From NCBI RefSeq assembly GCF_018771565.1, contig NZ_CP076326.1, positions 992,001 to 1,056,000 of the forward strand: a stretch of DNA of 64,000 bases. The letters run 5' to 3'. The notes beneath the pieces are model-generated. The model was not told the DNA's origin and ran no database searches. It worked only from the letters and a program-made list of their open reading frames with translations. Shown here one piece after another: positions 43,076-52,269 of the stretch (positions are counted from its first letter, which is position 1; each line of letters opens with the position of its first letter). Source of the DNA: Thermoflexus hugenholtzii (GTDB taxonomy: Bacteria > Chloroflexota > Anaerolineae > Thermoflexales > Thermoflexaceae). The position numbers and the translations under genes were made by a program.

Positions 43076-44545
43076 TCAGGGAGCCGGATCTCCCCACTGC
43101 ACTGTGAGGGTCGGGCGGCCTTTTGCGTTCCAGTCCTCCGTGTCGGAGGAGACGAAGTATTTTCCGGAATCGTAATCCCCGTCGGCGGAATAAAGGGCCA
43201 GGCGCAGGGGCTGGCCGGCCGCGTAGGCCTCCGCCACCGCCCGGGTCACATCCCAGGTGTAAGGAATGCCGGGCCAGCCGGGCCAGCTTCGCACCGGATC
43301 CACTCGTGTTCCCCCGATGTTCTCCCAGGCCAGCGGCGCCTGGTTCCAGGTCAGCGTCCGTTCCTCCCAGTCCTCCCGCACGGTCAGCACCTGGATCCAG
43401 GAGGGGGATGGGTTCGATCCCGCGTGCCCCATCTGGTAGAGCGTGAGGGTGGCGGAGAGGATCACCTTGCCCGGAGGGATGGCGTTCAGCGGGAAGATCA
43501 CGTAATACTTTGAGAAGCACGGCCAGTCCGCGATGTCCACCTGGTTCTGGATGTTGAAATCCGGTCGTCCCGGATCCGGGGTCTCGCCCCATTGCGTCCA
43601 GTAATCCAGCCCATCTCCACAGTTCGTGTATCCCCCGATGCCGGCATCTCGAACCACTGCGCCGTTCAGGCCGTGGCGGATGGTCACAGTCCCCCCGGGT
43701 TGGGCGGGAGGCAGCGTGTGAGCGGGCATCCCGAAACGGAGTCGCCCCCACGTGGCGGGCACATTGGGGTTCATGGATTCCGGCCAGACGGTGATCGGGA
43801 TCGGCGTGCCGGCGGCGTCATCGCGGTCGTGAACCATCACGGCAAGCCCCCAGACTGTCCCCTCCGGCGGCGGGCCGGATCGCCCCAGGCTGGCGAAGGG
43901 GATCCGGAAGGTTATCGCCCAGCCCCGGTCGTCTCCGTCATCGTTCAGGCGCTCCCCCCGCCAGCCAGCGAGGGCGGTGAACGAAATAGCCTGAGCCGCC
44001 CATCCGGTGCCGGTGCCCTGCTCCGCCGTCTGATACCGGCCGGAGCGATCCCCGTTGCTCAGCCCGCCGATGAAGCGATACGAAGAAGGGGTCGGCGCGT
44101 TCCCGCTGTTGCCCTCCAGATGGAGGAACAGGGTGACCGCATCCCACGAGGTCAGGGTGGAGGGGCTGGGGTTGGGGTTCGACCAGAGCCGCCGATCGAA
44201 GATCGCCACGTAGACCACCAGCTCGGAGGTCGTGTAGGCCACGCGGACATCCGCGTAGTTCGCGATGGGCGTGACCCTCCCGAACCAGAAGATGGCCATG
44301 CGGGAGAAGTCCGCGCCCAGGGGATCGGCGAGCCGGGGCGCGTTGACCTGGCGGGCCGGGACAGCCCCGACCCCCCGCAGCACCAGCGGAAGGTAGACCG
44401 AGAAGGTGGGGCTGACGGACGGGGAGAGCGAACCGCCCTCCAGGGGCTGCCTCCTCTCCCGGACGCTCGCGACCGGGATATGGGGAGCGAGACCCCCACT
44501 TAGAAACAGGAACAGAACCGCCAGCCCGGCCACCCGACGGGACAT
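43076..44545 (-). CDS. Exported CBM9/DOMON-like and DNRLRE-domain protein
   Basis: 489 residues. A signal peptide (~6-22) is followed by FSVYLPLVLRG, here near the N-terminus rather than the C-terminus. Residues ~85-260 resemble the family 9 carbohydrate-binding/DOMON-like fold (VRVAYTTSELVVYVAIFD, WAITFRIPFASLG). Residues ~330-489 match the DNRLRE/CBM96-type domain (LSATLTLYQMG, REDWEERTLTWNQAP, YTWDVTRAV). Probably a cell-surface glycan-binding protein. The start ATG 44545 has GGGAGGGG upstream; another ATG at 44584 is less likely. Confidence 0.8.
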   Translation of the reverse strand: MSRRVAGLAVLFLFLSGGLAPHIPVASVRERRQPLEGGSLSPSVSPTFSVYLPLVLRGVGAVPARQVNAPRLADPLGADFSRMAIFWFGRVTPIANYADVRVAYTTSELVVYVAIFDRRLWSNPNPSPSTLTSWDAVTLFLHLEGNSGNAPTPSSYRFIGGLSNGDRSGRYQTAEQGTGTGWAAQAISFTALAGWRGERLNDDGDDRGWAITFRIPFASLGRSGPPPEGTVWGLAVMVHDRDDAAGTPIPITVWPESMNPNVPATWGRLRFGMPAHTLPPAQPGGTVTIRHGLNGAVVRDAGIGGYTNCGDGLDYWTQWGETPDPGRPDFNIQNQVDIADWPCFSKYYVIFPLNAIPPGKVILSATLTLYQMGHAGSNPSPSWIQVLTVREDWEERTLTWNQAPLAWENIGGTRVDPVRSWPGWPGIPYTWDVTRAVAEAYAAGQPLRLALYSADGDYDSGKYFVSSDTEDWNAKGRPTLTVQWGDPAP

Positions 44546-44593
44546 CCTTTCCCCTCCCGGAGACGATGTCCAAACCAAAATCAAACTAACTAT

Positions 44594-44622
44594 ATTCTAA
44601 CAAAAATGGGCAGAATAGTCCA
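44594..44622 (-). promoter_or_regulatory. Candidate promoter of the CBM9/DNRLRE gene
   Basis: Reverse strand: -35 TGGACT (44617-44622), a 17-nt spacer, and -10 TAGAAT (44594-44599), in a short AT-rich island 49 nt before the start. Four and five of six consensus bases match. Confidence 0.5.
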
Positions 44623-44647
44623 GGCGCGGATCTCTCCGGTGGCGGAT

Positions 44648-44694
44648 GGGTGGAGAGGGGACAGGTCCTCGGAGATCCTGTCCTCTCTCCACCC
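44648..44694 (-). terminator. Long hairpin after the macroglobulin gene
   Basis: Arms 44648-44665 and 44677-44694 pair over 18 bp with one mismatch, with an 11-nt loop. It lies 10 nt after the stop of the reverse-strand macroglobulin gene. No T-run follows, so it may act as an mRNA-stabilising or factor-dependent terminator structure. Confidence 0.6.
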
Positions 44695-44704
44695 GGCGTG
44701 GGGA

Positions 44705-47700
44705 TCATCGAGTGATCTCGAAGATCGTTCCTTCGCTCTGGCCGTAGATCTCGGGGAAGTAGAATGCGTAGGCGCGCGCGGGCCGCACCTGGAACCGGCC
44801 GGCCCACCCGGCCCGGATGAGATACGTGTATTCATAGGTTCCCGGCGGCAGGTAATCGGCGAACAGGGCGGCTCGATCATCGTAAAGGGCCGCATGGCCG
44901 AACCACCACCAGCCCCACCTCCCGTAGCCCCCGAAGGGATCCGAGGGATCCACCCGCTGGAGCTCCGGCGGACGCCCCACCGTCGGGGAGGTCTTCAGGG
45001 AGGGATCGATGGCCTCCGCGCCGGCCGGATACGGATCCTCCAGCACGAGATGGTGCACCGCCCGGGGCGCGATCAGGGTCAGCCGCACGGTAAGCAGATC
45101 TCCCACCCGCGCCGAGGTCACCGGCGTGCACGGCTGGCGCCGATCCCGCAGGCATGGATCGTCCGCCCGCACATACTGCCGGAGGACCGTCAGGCCCCGG
45201 GAGCGCGGCGCGATCCGCTCCACCGGCTCCTCCAGAGCCAGATGGACGGTGTAGTAAAGCACACCCGGGCCGGCGCTCCGGGAAAGCTCCAGAGCGTTGC
45301 CGACCTCCCGCAGCAGACCGGCGATGTCTTGTTGCAGGGTGACGGTCTCCTGGATGTGCGCCGGGTCCACCGTTCCGGAGCCCAGGAACGCATCGTTCAA
45401 GCGGACCGTCCACGTGTAGTTCCCCTCCAGCTCGCCGGTCTGGACCATCCATTCCGTGAGGGCCATGAGCGCCCAGGCGGTCTCCTGAGTGGTCTCCCAG
45501 CGGTCCGCCCGCCGCGCGGCCATCAACCCGCGCACCGCCTGGAAGGCGAGGGGATGGTCCGGATCCAGACGCAGGAGGCTCAGCAGGGCGATGGCGGTGG
45601 TGCGGGTGTCGGTGTTCCAGTTGAAGTCGTCCATCTTTTGCTCCTGCCAGAAGGCCCCTGTGGCAGTGACCTCGGCGCGTTCCAGCACCGCGCTCTGCAG
45701 GGTGGGGATGAGCGGATGGTCCGGCTGGACCCGGGCGAGGGCCATGGCCAGGAAGGCGCGGGCGTAGAGGGCCAGGCGATCCTTCTGCGCCTCCCACAGG
45801 GCGACGATCCGTCCGGCATCGCCCGCACCGGCCTCCGCCATTGCGAAGAGCATGAAGGCCTGCCGGTTCGCCTTCCACTCCGGCAGATCCGCCGGCGCCT
45901 CCAGCGATCGGCGCAGGAAGGAGACGCCACGGGCGATCACCTCGTCGGAGACGGCGAACCCCGCCGCCCGGGCCTGGGCCAGGGCGAAGACCGCGTAGGC
46001 CGTGGTCAGCGGATCGCTTTCCATCGAGGTGAACCAGCCCCACCCGCCATCGGCGTGCTGGCCGGCGTAGAGGCGCTGCAGGCCGATGGCGATCTGTTGC
46101 CGGAGCGGCTCCTCCAGCTCCGGCCGCATCCGGTTCAGGCGGATGAGAGCTTGATAGGTGGCGATGTTCGGCAGGAAACGGCTGATGGTCTGTTCGGTGC
46201 ATTCGTATTCGAAGTGCTGAAGCCACGTGAGGCTGTCAAGGGTCGCCGCGGCGAGGGAGGGCGACAGACGAAGGATCATCCTCCCGCCGACGACCTCGGG
46301 CTCCGGCGGGATGGCGATGATCTCCAGACGGGGCTCCGCCGTCTCCAGCATCCCGGCGCTGGCCACCGTCTCCAGGCTCACGTAACGCAACACCGGGATG
46401 GTGCCGTCCGGCCGCGCGAGGGTGGGTTTGGTCGCGTCCCGAAAACCGCCTCCCTCCGCGAAGAACGTCAGATCCACGGCCTCCACCGGCTGCACGACGC
46501 CGGTCCACTCGAAGCGGGCCGCGCCGCCGGCCGGGATGGTCCCCTCCTGGGCGGCCGGGCTCTCCAGGGCCAGGCCCCGGGCCTCCAGCCGGACGGCGAC
46601 GGACAGGGTCCGGGTGGTGGCGTTATGCACCGCGGCGCCCAGGGTGACCCGATCCCCGGCGACGAAGAAGCGGGGCACGCTGGGTCGGATCAGGAGGTCT
46701 TTGGTGCTGAGCACATCCCGGGTCGCCTCGCCCACCCGGGTGTCCGCGGTGACGCCTTTGGCGAGGATGCGCCACGTGGTGAGGTTGTCCGGCAGCCGCA
46801 CGGAGAAGGTCGCCGTCCCGCTGGCGTCGGTCCGCAGACGGGCGTTCCAGTAGGCGGTGTCCGGGAACTCCCGGCGGATCTCCCCGAAGGCCTCCACCGA
46901 TCCGCCGCCGCCTCCCTTCCGCTCCCGAGCGATCCGCACGGTCACCCGGTTCAGGTTGTAGACCATCGCCACGCCGGTGAGCACGGAGAGCGGCCGCCGC
47001 GCATAGAAGCCCTCCAGGATGGGCGGGGCGTTGGGATCCACCAGGGCCAGCACCGAGGCGTCCACCACGGCCACCGCGACCTCCGCCGGGACCGGCCGGC
47101 CGTCCGCGTCGGTAGTGCGCACGGTTACCGTCATGGTCTCCCGCGGCCCGTAGTGGGCGCCGGCCTCGACGTCGCGGTCGGGGATCAGCTCAATGCGAAG
47201 CTGCTGCCGGACCGGCTTCACCGGGAGGTTCACCATCCCCATTTTGAAGGATGGCGCCGGGTTCGCCGGGGTCACCCCCTGAACGAGCAGGACGGAGACG
47301 AAGACGTTGGGGGCTTCATCCTCTGTGAGGGGGATGGACAGGGTCGGGGCGTTCCCCTCCAGGGTGCGGACCTCGTAACGCCGGATCCGCCCGCGCTCCA
47401 GGGTGATGAGGGCGGTGACCGTCCCGCTGAACGGGGAGGGGATCAGGATGGTGGCCGTGTCCCCGGGGGCATACTCCCGGCGGTCCGCGATCAGCTCCAG
47501 GCGGTCGTTGTTCTCCTGGCGCCAGGCCACGGTCCCTCGCCCGCTCACCCACACGAACTCCGCGCTTCGGATTCGATGACCCTCCCCATCGATCCCCTCG
47601 GCCTTCACCACGTAGGTGCCGGGATCGGGAGGCGTGAAGGCGAAGCGCCCGCTTCCTTCCGCATCCGTCCGCAGGGTGCCGCTGACGATGGCCGTGTCGC

Positions 47701-50653
47701 TGTAGGTCCACGTCCACATGGGGCCGCGCTCGGTTTCCTGCATCACGCTGAACCACTCCCGACGATAGGCGGTCCAGGTGAGGGGGATCCCCGCGACCGG
47801 TCGGCTCTCCCAATCCACCGTCCGCACCGTGAGCGTGAGGGGTTGGCCGGCCTCCCCGACGTAGCGCTCCGCCTGCAGTCCGATGTAAAAGCGCCCCGCG
47901 TGAACCACCGCCTCCGTCCGCCCGGCCACCACGTTGTCGTTGAGGTCGGTGACGCTCGCCTCCAGGATCACCACCTGGCTTCCGGCGCGCTTGCCCAGGT
48001 CCGCCGGCAACCGGATCAGGAACCGTCCCTGGGCGTCGGTGGTTCCGCTGCCGCTGGCGACCACCTCCTCGCCTTCCCCTTCATAAGCGCTGTAAGGATC
48101 GACGTCGGACCAGGAGAAGTAACCCGGCCCTGTGTATCCAAAAAAGTAGGGGCGCATGCGCGCGATCCACTCGACCTTCGCTTCGGCGACTGGTCCCCCG
48201 AAGTAATAAGTGGCCTGGACCAGGGCCTGGATGGTCTCGCCGGCCACGTAGGCGGGGCGATCGGGGGTCAGGGTGACCTGGAACTCCGGCCGTCGATAGG
48301 CGGCCACCAGGAAAGAGAGGGTGTGGGCGTAGGGGCCCGGGGGCAGATCCGCCATGAGGGTGTAGGAACCCAATGGAGCTTCCTCCGCCAGGGCGAAGGC
48401 GCCCTCTGCGGTGCCGTAATCGCTCAGCGGGAGGGTGGCGGAATAAACCTCCCGGCCCTCCGGATCCTGGATCCGGATCGGCAGGGTTGGAGTGGTCGGC
48501 AAGGTGTAGCGGGCGTCGTCATCGACTCGGACGATGGCCTTGAAGCGGACGGTCTGGCCCGGCCGGTAGATGGGCTTATCGGTCTGCCAGTAGACCCGGA
48601 ATCGCATGGGTTCGTAATCCGCGGGGATGTCGAAGCTCCACGGCTCGATCCCGTCCGACCACGTGCTGGCCCCGATCCCGAAGCGACCGCCGGGGGTCCC
48701 GGCCACGGCCACCCGCATCCGCCAGAGGGGCGTCGGCTCCGCCCACGTGAAGCGCACGATCCCGTCCGCGTCCGTGGTCCCGGACCCGCGGGCCTCCAGA
48801 CGTTCTTCGACGACCTCGAAGAGCTGGACCGGGACGCCCGGGACGGGACGCCCGGAGGCCAGGTCGGTGACCCAGACCAGGGCCTCCTGGGGCGCCACCT
48901 TGATCGCCACGTGGAGATCGGTCGCCGCGATCAGATAGCGAGCGGGTCGATCCTGCAGGGAAACCGGAGCGTCGAGGCGCAGGTGATACAACCCGGTCGG
49001 GAGCGTGGGCCGGCCCGGCCCGGCCAGAGGGATGCGATTCAGCATGATGACGTCCGTGATCACCTCGGGGACCGTGAAGGTCCATCGGGCGAACACCTGG
49101 GAAGGCGGGGCGATGTAGCGGGAGACCGCCTCCGGGTTCTGGGTCATGGTGATGAACGAAGCGAGGCTCAGGCGGGCGAGGGTGAGGTCCACGCGATCCA
49201 GGTTGCGGGTGGAGAGGAACGCCGTGGTCCCGGTGTAGGTCCCCACCAGGGCGATGGGGGTATAGGGGCTGCCGATGTTCAGGTAGGCGAGGGGATCCAG
49301 ATGGTCAACGGTGAACGTGAACACATGCTGGCGATCCAGCCGGTTGCCGTAGCGATCCTCGATCCCCGGGCCCACGGTGAGGGTGTAGGCCGTCCCCGGC
49401 TTCCAATCCGCGTAAAGGGTGAACTCCCCACTCCCCGGGTTCCAGCTGGTCACCACCCGCGTGACGGAGATGGGCGGGTCGAAGCGCAGGTTCGGCCAGA
49501 TGGTCTCCGGGCGGATCAGCCCGGAGCTGAAGCGAAGCTCGATAGAGGAATCCGTGCGGAGGCGGTTCGGCCCTTCCGGGCTCAGGCTGGCGCTCCGCAG
49601 CCGAGGGTAGGCCGGCGTGGTGAAGGCCCACGCCAGCGGGCCTTCGAGGGTGGCCCCGGAGGGGGCCGCGGCGCGGGCTTCCAGACGGACGAAGTAGCGG
49701 GTCTCCATCTTCAACGGCTGGGCGGGTCGGAAAACCAGGGTCCGGCTGATCCATTCAAAGCGCCCGGGGATCGCTGGCCCGTCCTCCGCGCCCTCTCGCA
49801 AGGCGAAGGCGGCCTCGGTCGAGGACCGCTCCATCTCCATGTTGAACGTGATGGAGATCGGCGTGTTCAGATCCAGATCCATCGCCCGGCCCGGTCGGGG
49901 GGCATAATCCACCACCGCCGGACGGCGGATGGTGAACGTCCAGGTGTAATCCCGCTCCAGCGTGACCCCGGAAAGATCCTTTAACCCGGCGGCCACCCGC
50001 GCGATGTAAGTCCGCCCGGCCTCCCAGCTTCCCTCCGGCTGGAAGGTGTAAATGCTGGTGTTGATCCATCGTCCCGTCCCCCGGATGGGTGGATCGAAGG
50101 TGAGGGGTTGCGGGAGATCGCCGGGGGCGAGGTCGCTGCGCAGCGGGACGATGGGGCGATTGAAGATCACGGTGACGGAGGCCCGGGGATCCACATCTCG
50201 GGCATCGGGGGAGGGGATGACCTCAACCACGGCAAGGGGGGAAGCGGTGCGGAAGCGGAAGGCCACCGGTCGGGCCAGGGCCTGGCCGTTCCGGGCCCGG
50301 GCGTTCTCCAGGCGAACCTCGTATTCGGCGTCGGGTTTCCACGGGGCCTGAGGGATGAACCGGAGGATGCGGTCCCCGGCCTCCCAGGCGAAGCGCCCGG
50401 CGATGGCAGGGATCACCCGGAGGTTCGCCTCCACCGAGGCGCGATCCATCGGCTCGCTGAACACCAGCCGCAGGGGCATCTCCGGGGTTGCTTCCTGCCC
50501 GGGCTCCGGCGTGCGGGCGACCAGAACCGGCGGCAACCGCGAGATCACCGGGGTGGGCGTGGGAGTGGGAGCCGGGCGACAGGCATCGAGGAGGAGCAAC
50601 AACAGAATGAAAGCCCCCCCGATCCTTCGCCAGGGCCGGGATGTCGAACGCAT
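44705..50653 (-). CDS. Bacterial alpha-2-macroglobulin family lipoprotein
   Basis: 1982 residues. The lipobox LLDAC places the lipid-anchored Cys at 25. A Pro-Thr linker and Ig-like Big_5 domains (~50-280) come first, then macroglobulin domains and an A2M region, including the bacterial-type sequence GFYARRPLSVLTG. The thioester motif CTEQ is intact (C1485-Q1488) in an alpha-helical toroid, followed by a receptor-binding-like C-terminal domain. Family members trap proteases that attack the cell envelope. The usual partner gene pbpC (PBP1C) is not nearby. The start ATG 50653 follows AAAGGGGG; an upstream in-frame ATG (50725) is unlikely. Confidence 0.92.
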   Translation of the reverse strand: MRSTSRPWRRIGGAFILLLLLLDACRPAPTPTPTPVISRLPPVLVARTPEPGQEATPEMPLRLVFSEPMDRASVEANLRVIPAIAGRFAWEAGDRILRFIPQAPWKPDAEYEVRLENARARNGQALARPVAFRFRTASPLAVVEVIPSPDARDVDPRASVTVIFNRPIVPLRSDLAPGDLPQPLTFDPPIRGTGRWINTSIYTFQPEGSWEAGRTYIARVAAGLKDLSGVTLERDYTWTFTIRRPAVVDYAPRPGRAMDLDLNTPISITFNMEMERSSTEAAFALREGAEDGPAIPGRFEWISRTLVFRPAQPLKMETRYFVRLEARAAAPSGATLEGPLAWAFTTPAYPRLRSASLSPEGPNRLRTDSSIELRFSSGLIRPETIWPNLRFDPPISVTRVVTSWNPGSGEFTLYADWKPGTAYTLTVGPGIEDRYGNRLDRQHVFTFTVDHLDPLAYLNIGSPYTPIALVGTYTGTTAFLSTRNLDRVDLTLARLSLASFITMTQNPEAVSRYIAPPSQVFARWTFTVPEVITDVIMLNRIPLAGPGRPTLPTGLYHLRLDAPVSLQDRPARYLIAATDLHVAIKVAPQEALVWVTDLASGRPVPGVPVQLFEVVEERLEARGSGTTDADGIVRFTWAEPTPLWRMRVAVAGTPGGRFGIGASTWSDGIEPWSFDIPADYEPMRFRVYWQTDKPIYRPGQTVRFKAIVRVDDDARYTLPTTPTLPIRIQDPEGREVYSATLPLSDYGTAEGAFALAEEAPLGSYTLMADLPPGPYAHTLSFLVAAYRRPEFQVTLTPDRPAYVAGETIQALVQATYYFGGPVAEAKVEWIARMRPYFFGYTGPGYFSWSDVDPYSAYEGEGEEVVASGSGTTDAQGRFLIRLPADLGKRAGSQVVILEASVTDLNDNVVAGRTEAVVHAGRFYIGLQAERYVGEAGQPLTLTVRTVDWESRPVAGIPLTWTAYRREWFSVMQETERGPMWTWTYSDTAIVSGTLRTDAEGSGRFAFTPPDPGTYVVKAEGIDGEGHRIRSAEFVWVSGRGTVAWRQENNDRLELIADRREYAPGDTATILIPSPFSGTVTALITLERGRIRRYEVRTLEGNAPTLSIPLTEDEAPNVFVSVLLVQGVTPANPAPSFKMGMVNLPVKPVRQQLRIELIPDRDVEAGAHYGPRETMTVTVRTTDADGRPVPAEVAVAVVDASVLALVDPNAPPILEGFYARRPLSVLTGVAMVYNLNRVTVRIARERKGGGGGSVEAFGEIRREFPDTAYWNARLRTDASGTATFSVRLPDNLTTWRILAKGVTADTRVGEATRDVLSTKDLLIRPSVPRFFVAGDRVTLGAAVHNATTRTLSVAVRLEARGLALESPAAQEGTIPAGGAARFEWTGVVQPVEAVDLTFFAEGGGFRDATKPTLARPDGTIPVLRYVSLETVASAGMLETAEPRLEIIAIPPEPEVVGGRMILRLSPSLAAATLDSLTWLQHFEYECTEQTISRFLPNIATYQALIRLNRMRPELEEPLRQQIAIGLQRLYAGQHADGGWGWFTSMESDPLTTAYAVFALAQARAAGFAVSDEVIARGVSFLRRSLEAPADLPEWKANRQAFMLFAMAEAGAGDAGRIVALWEAQKDRLALYARAFLAMALARVQPDHPLIPTLQSAVLERAEVTATGAFWQEQKMDDFNWNTDTRTTAIALLSLLRLDPDHPLAFQAVRGLMAARRADRWETTQETAWALMALTEWMVQTGELEGNYTWTVRLNDAFLGSGTVDPAHIQETVTLQQDIAGLLREVGNALELSRSAGPGVLYYTVHLALEEPVERIAPRSRGLTVLRQYVRADDPCLRDRRQPCTPVTSARVGDLLTVRLTLIAPRAVHHLVLEDPYPAGAEAIDPSLKTSPTVGRPPELQRVDPSDPFGGYGRWGWWWFGHAALYDDRAALFADYLPPGTYEYTYLIRAGWAGRFQVRPARAYAFYFPEIYGQSEGTIFEITR

Positions 50654-50693
50654 GGGAACCCCCTTTCGGCACAAAGGCCGGAGAGAGGTCCGC

Positions 50694-50712
50694 CAGGCGC
50701 CTGAGGCGCCTG
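50694..50712 (-). terminator. Short perfect hairpin between lipoprotein and macroglobulin genes
   Basis: CAGGCGCC (50694-50701), loop TGA, GGCGCCTG (50705-50712). It lies in the 75-nt gap just after the lipoprotein stop. No T-run follows; partial termination or attenuation before the macroglobulin gene is possible. Confidence 0.4.
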
Positions 50713-50728
50713 ATCGGATCCCCATCGT

Positions 50729-51448
50729 TTAGTATCGACGCTTCCAGTCGAAGACGTATTGGCCGATCTGATTGCAGTCCTGGTGATCGATGATCACAGG
50801 CGGCGAGAGCGGCCGGGGGTTGCTCGGGCTCTCTACGATCTCGATGATGAACCGGAAGGGCTTGCTATAATCCGCTGGGTTTAGCGGAGCAAAACCCCAT
50901 AGCCCGGGCGCGCGACCCCCGCTTTGTTTATAATCCTCGCAGTTCCCATCGCCGGGCGAAAGACAGACCTGCTCATATCCCCCGCCAGAAGGGAAGAACA
51001 TCCGCAGGCGGTACCATACTCCGTTGATGGGGTTCCCCGCCGCGTCCCGGATGTATCCTTCCATATAGACCGCCCCACAGTTGGGAGCGGTGGACATCGG
51101 CTGCGGGTAGAAATCGAAAGCCGGCGTGGGGGAGGGCGTGGGCGTCGCCGTCGGCCGCGGCGTGGGGGTGAAGGGCGGCCGGGTCCGCGTGGGCGTGCGG
51201 GTGGGAGTCGGGGTCTCGGTAGGGGTCGGCGTGAACGTGGCGGTCGGCGACGGCGTGATGGTGGGGGTGAAGGTGGCCGTCGCCGTCGGGCGCGGCGTGC
51301 GGGTCGGCGGGAAGGTCGCCGTGGGCGGCACCGGCGCCCCGAAGGGGACCCCTCCGCAGGCTCCTGCGAGCAGGCTGAGCACCGCGATGAGCCCGACGAT
51401 CCCCCATCGGGTATGGACCCCCCATGCCGCCGCTGTTCTGATCCGCAT
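50729..51448 (-). CDS. Lipoprotein with Thr-Pro-rich linker, unknown function
   Basis: 239 residues. The signal peptide ends in a lipobox (LLAGAC, lipidated Cys about residue 31). A ~70-residue Thr/Pro/Ala linker follows, then a ~125-residue globular domain with several Cys (APNCGAVYMEGYIRD, CLSPGDGNC, DHQDCNQIGQYVFDW) that I do not recognise. Carboxypeptidase-regulatory/Ig-like beta structure is plausible (the phrase GYIRDAAGNPINGVWY looks like a beta-sandwich start). The start ATG 51448 is preceded by AGGAGG at good spacing. Confidence 0.75.
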   Translation of the reverse strand: MRIRTAAAWGVHTRWGIVGLIAVLSLLAGACGGVPFGAPVPPTATFPPTRTPRPTATATFTPTITPSPTATFTPTPTETPTPTRTPTRTRPPFTPTPRPTATPTPSPTPAFDFYPQPMSTAPNCGAVYMEGYIRDAAGNPINGVWYRLRMFFPSGGGYEQVCLSPGDGNCEDYKQSGGRAPGLWGFAPLNPADYSKPFRFIIEIVESPSNPRPLSPPVIIDHQDCNQIGQYVFDWKRRY

Positions 51449-51474
51449 CGCATCCTCCTGGTCTCCGAAGATCC

Positions 51475-52266
51475 TCATCCCGGCCCCGGCGAAGGCGCCG
51501 GCTCGGTTTGCATCGCCTGAAGCAGATGATAGCGCAACCGACGCGCAACTGTCCAGCGGTCCGCCGGCCGGGTCTTCGCCTCCACTCGAACGATGAAAGC
51601 GGTCTCCCCGATGGCCTCGATGCCGGCCACCGTCGGGGGCTCCAGCCATCCGCCCTGAAGCTCCGGATCCTCCCGCAGCGCCCGTGTTGCCTGCTCCAGG
51701 GCCTCCTGGAGCGCCTCCAGCCGGGTCCCTCGGGGCACTGGCAGGTCGACGATCACCCGGGCCCAGTCCCGGCTGAGGTTGCTGATCACCCCCAGCATGC
51801 TGTTCGGGATCACGTGCAACGTGCCATCGGCATCCCGCACGTAGGTGGCCCGCAGGGTGATGCGTTCCACCTTCCCGCTCACGCCCGCCGTGCGGATCAC
51901 GTCCCCGATGCCGAAGGGCCCCTCCAGGACGATGATCAGGCCGGCCAGGAGGTCCCGGATCAGGCTCTGGGCCCCCAGCCCCACCACGACCCCCAGGATG
52001 CCGGCTCCGGTGAGCAGGGGCCCCAGGTTCAGCCCCATCAGGTCGAGGGCCATCAGCAGGGCCACGGCGAGGACGGCCGCCCGCAGCAGGCTGCGGCCCA
52101 GGGAGAGGACCGCCTGGATCCGCCGGGCGCGCTCCGGATCGGAGAGAGGGAGCCGGACCTGGACCACGCGCCCGATCCCCCACCAGAGAGCGCCGGCGAA
52201 GATCACGAGGATCAGGATCCGCAACACCAGGATCAGCGTGCCGGCCTCCATCGGGAATCGTCCCAT
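51475..52266 (-). CDS. Small-conductance mechanosensitive channel (MscS family)
   Basis: 263 residues, close to the E. coli MscS length. Three N-terminal helices; the pore helix region is GILGVVVGLGAQSLIRDLLAG, followed by the beta domain motif FGIGDVI and VPNSM-like VIPNSML. It opens under membrane tension to release solutes during hypo-osmotic shock. Three nt separate it from the hypothetical gene upstream; the lipoprotein gene follows after 26 nt. Confidence 0.93.
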   Translation of the reverse strand: MGRFPMEAGTLILVLRILILVIFAGALWWGIGRVVQVRLPLSDPERARRIQAVLSLGRSLLRAAVLAVALLMALDLMGLNLGPLLTGAGILGVVVGLGAQSLIRDLLAGLIIVLEGPFGIGDVIRTAGVSGKVERITLRATYVRDADGTLHVIPNSMLGVISNLSRDWARVIVDLPVPRGTRLEALQEALEQATRALREDPELQGGWLEPPTVAGIEAIGETAFIVRVEAKTRPADRWTVARRLRYHLLQAMQTEPAPSPGPG

Positions 52267-52269
52267 CGC

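Noticed and set aside
44606-49984. Open frame of 1792 codons on the forward strand opposite the macroglobulin gene
   Set aside because: It is the antisense of a clear family member with signal, motifs and ribosome site. Long antisense frames are expected in GC-rich DNA; its Gly/Arg/His-rich sequence shows no domain.
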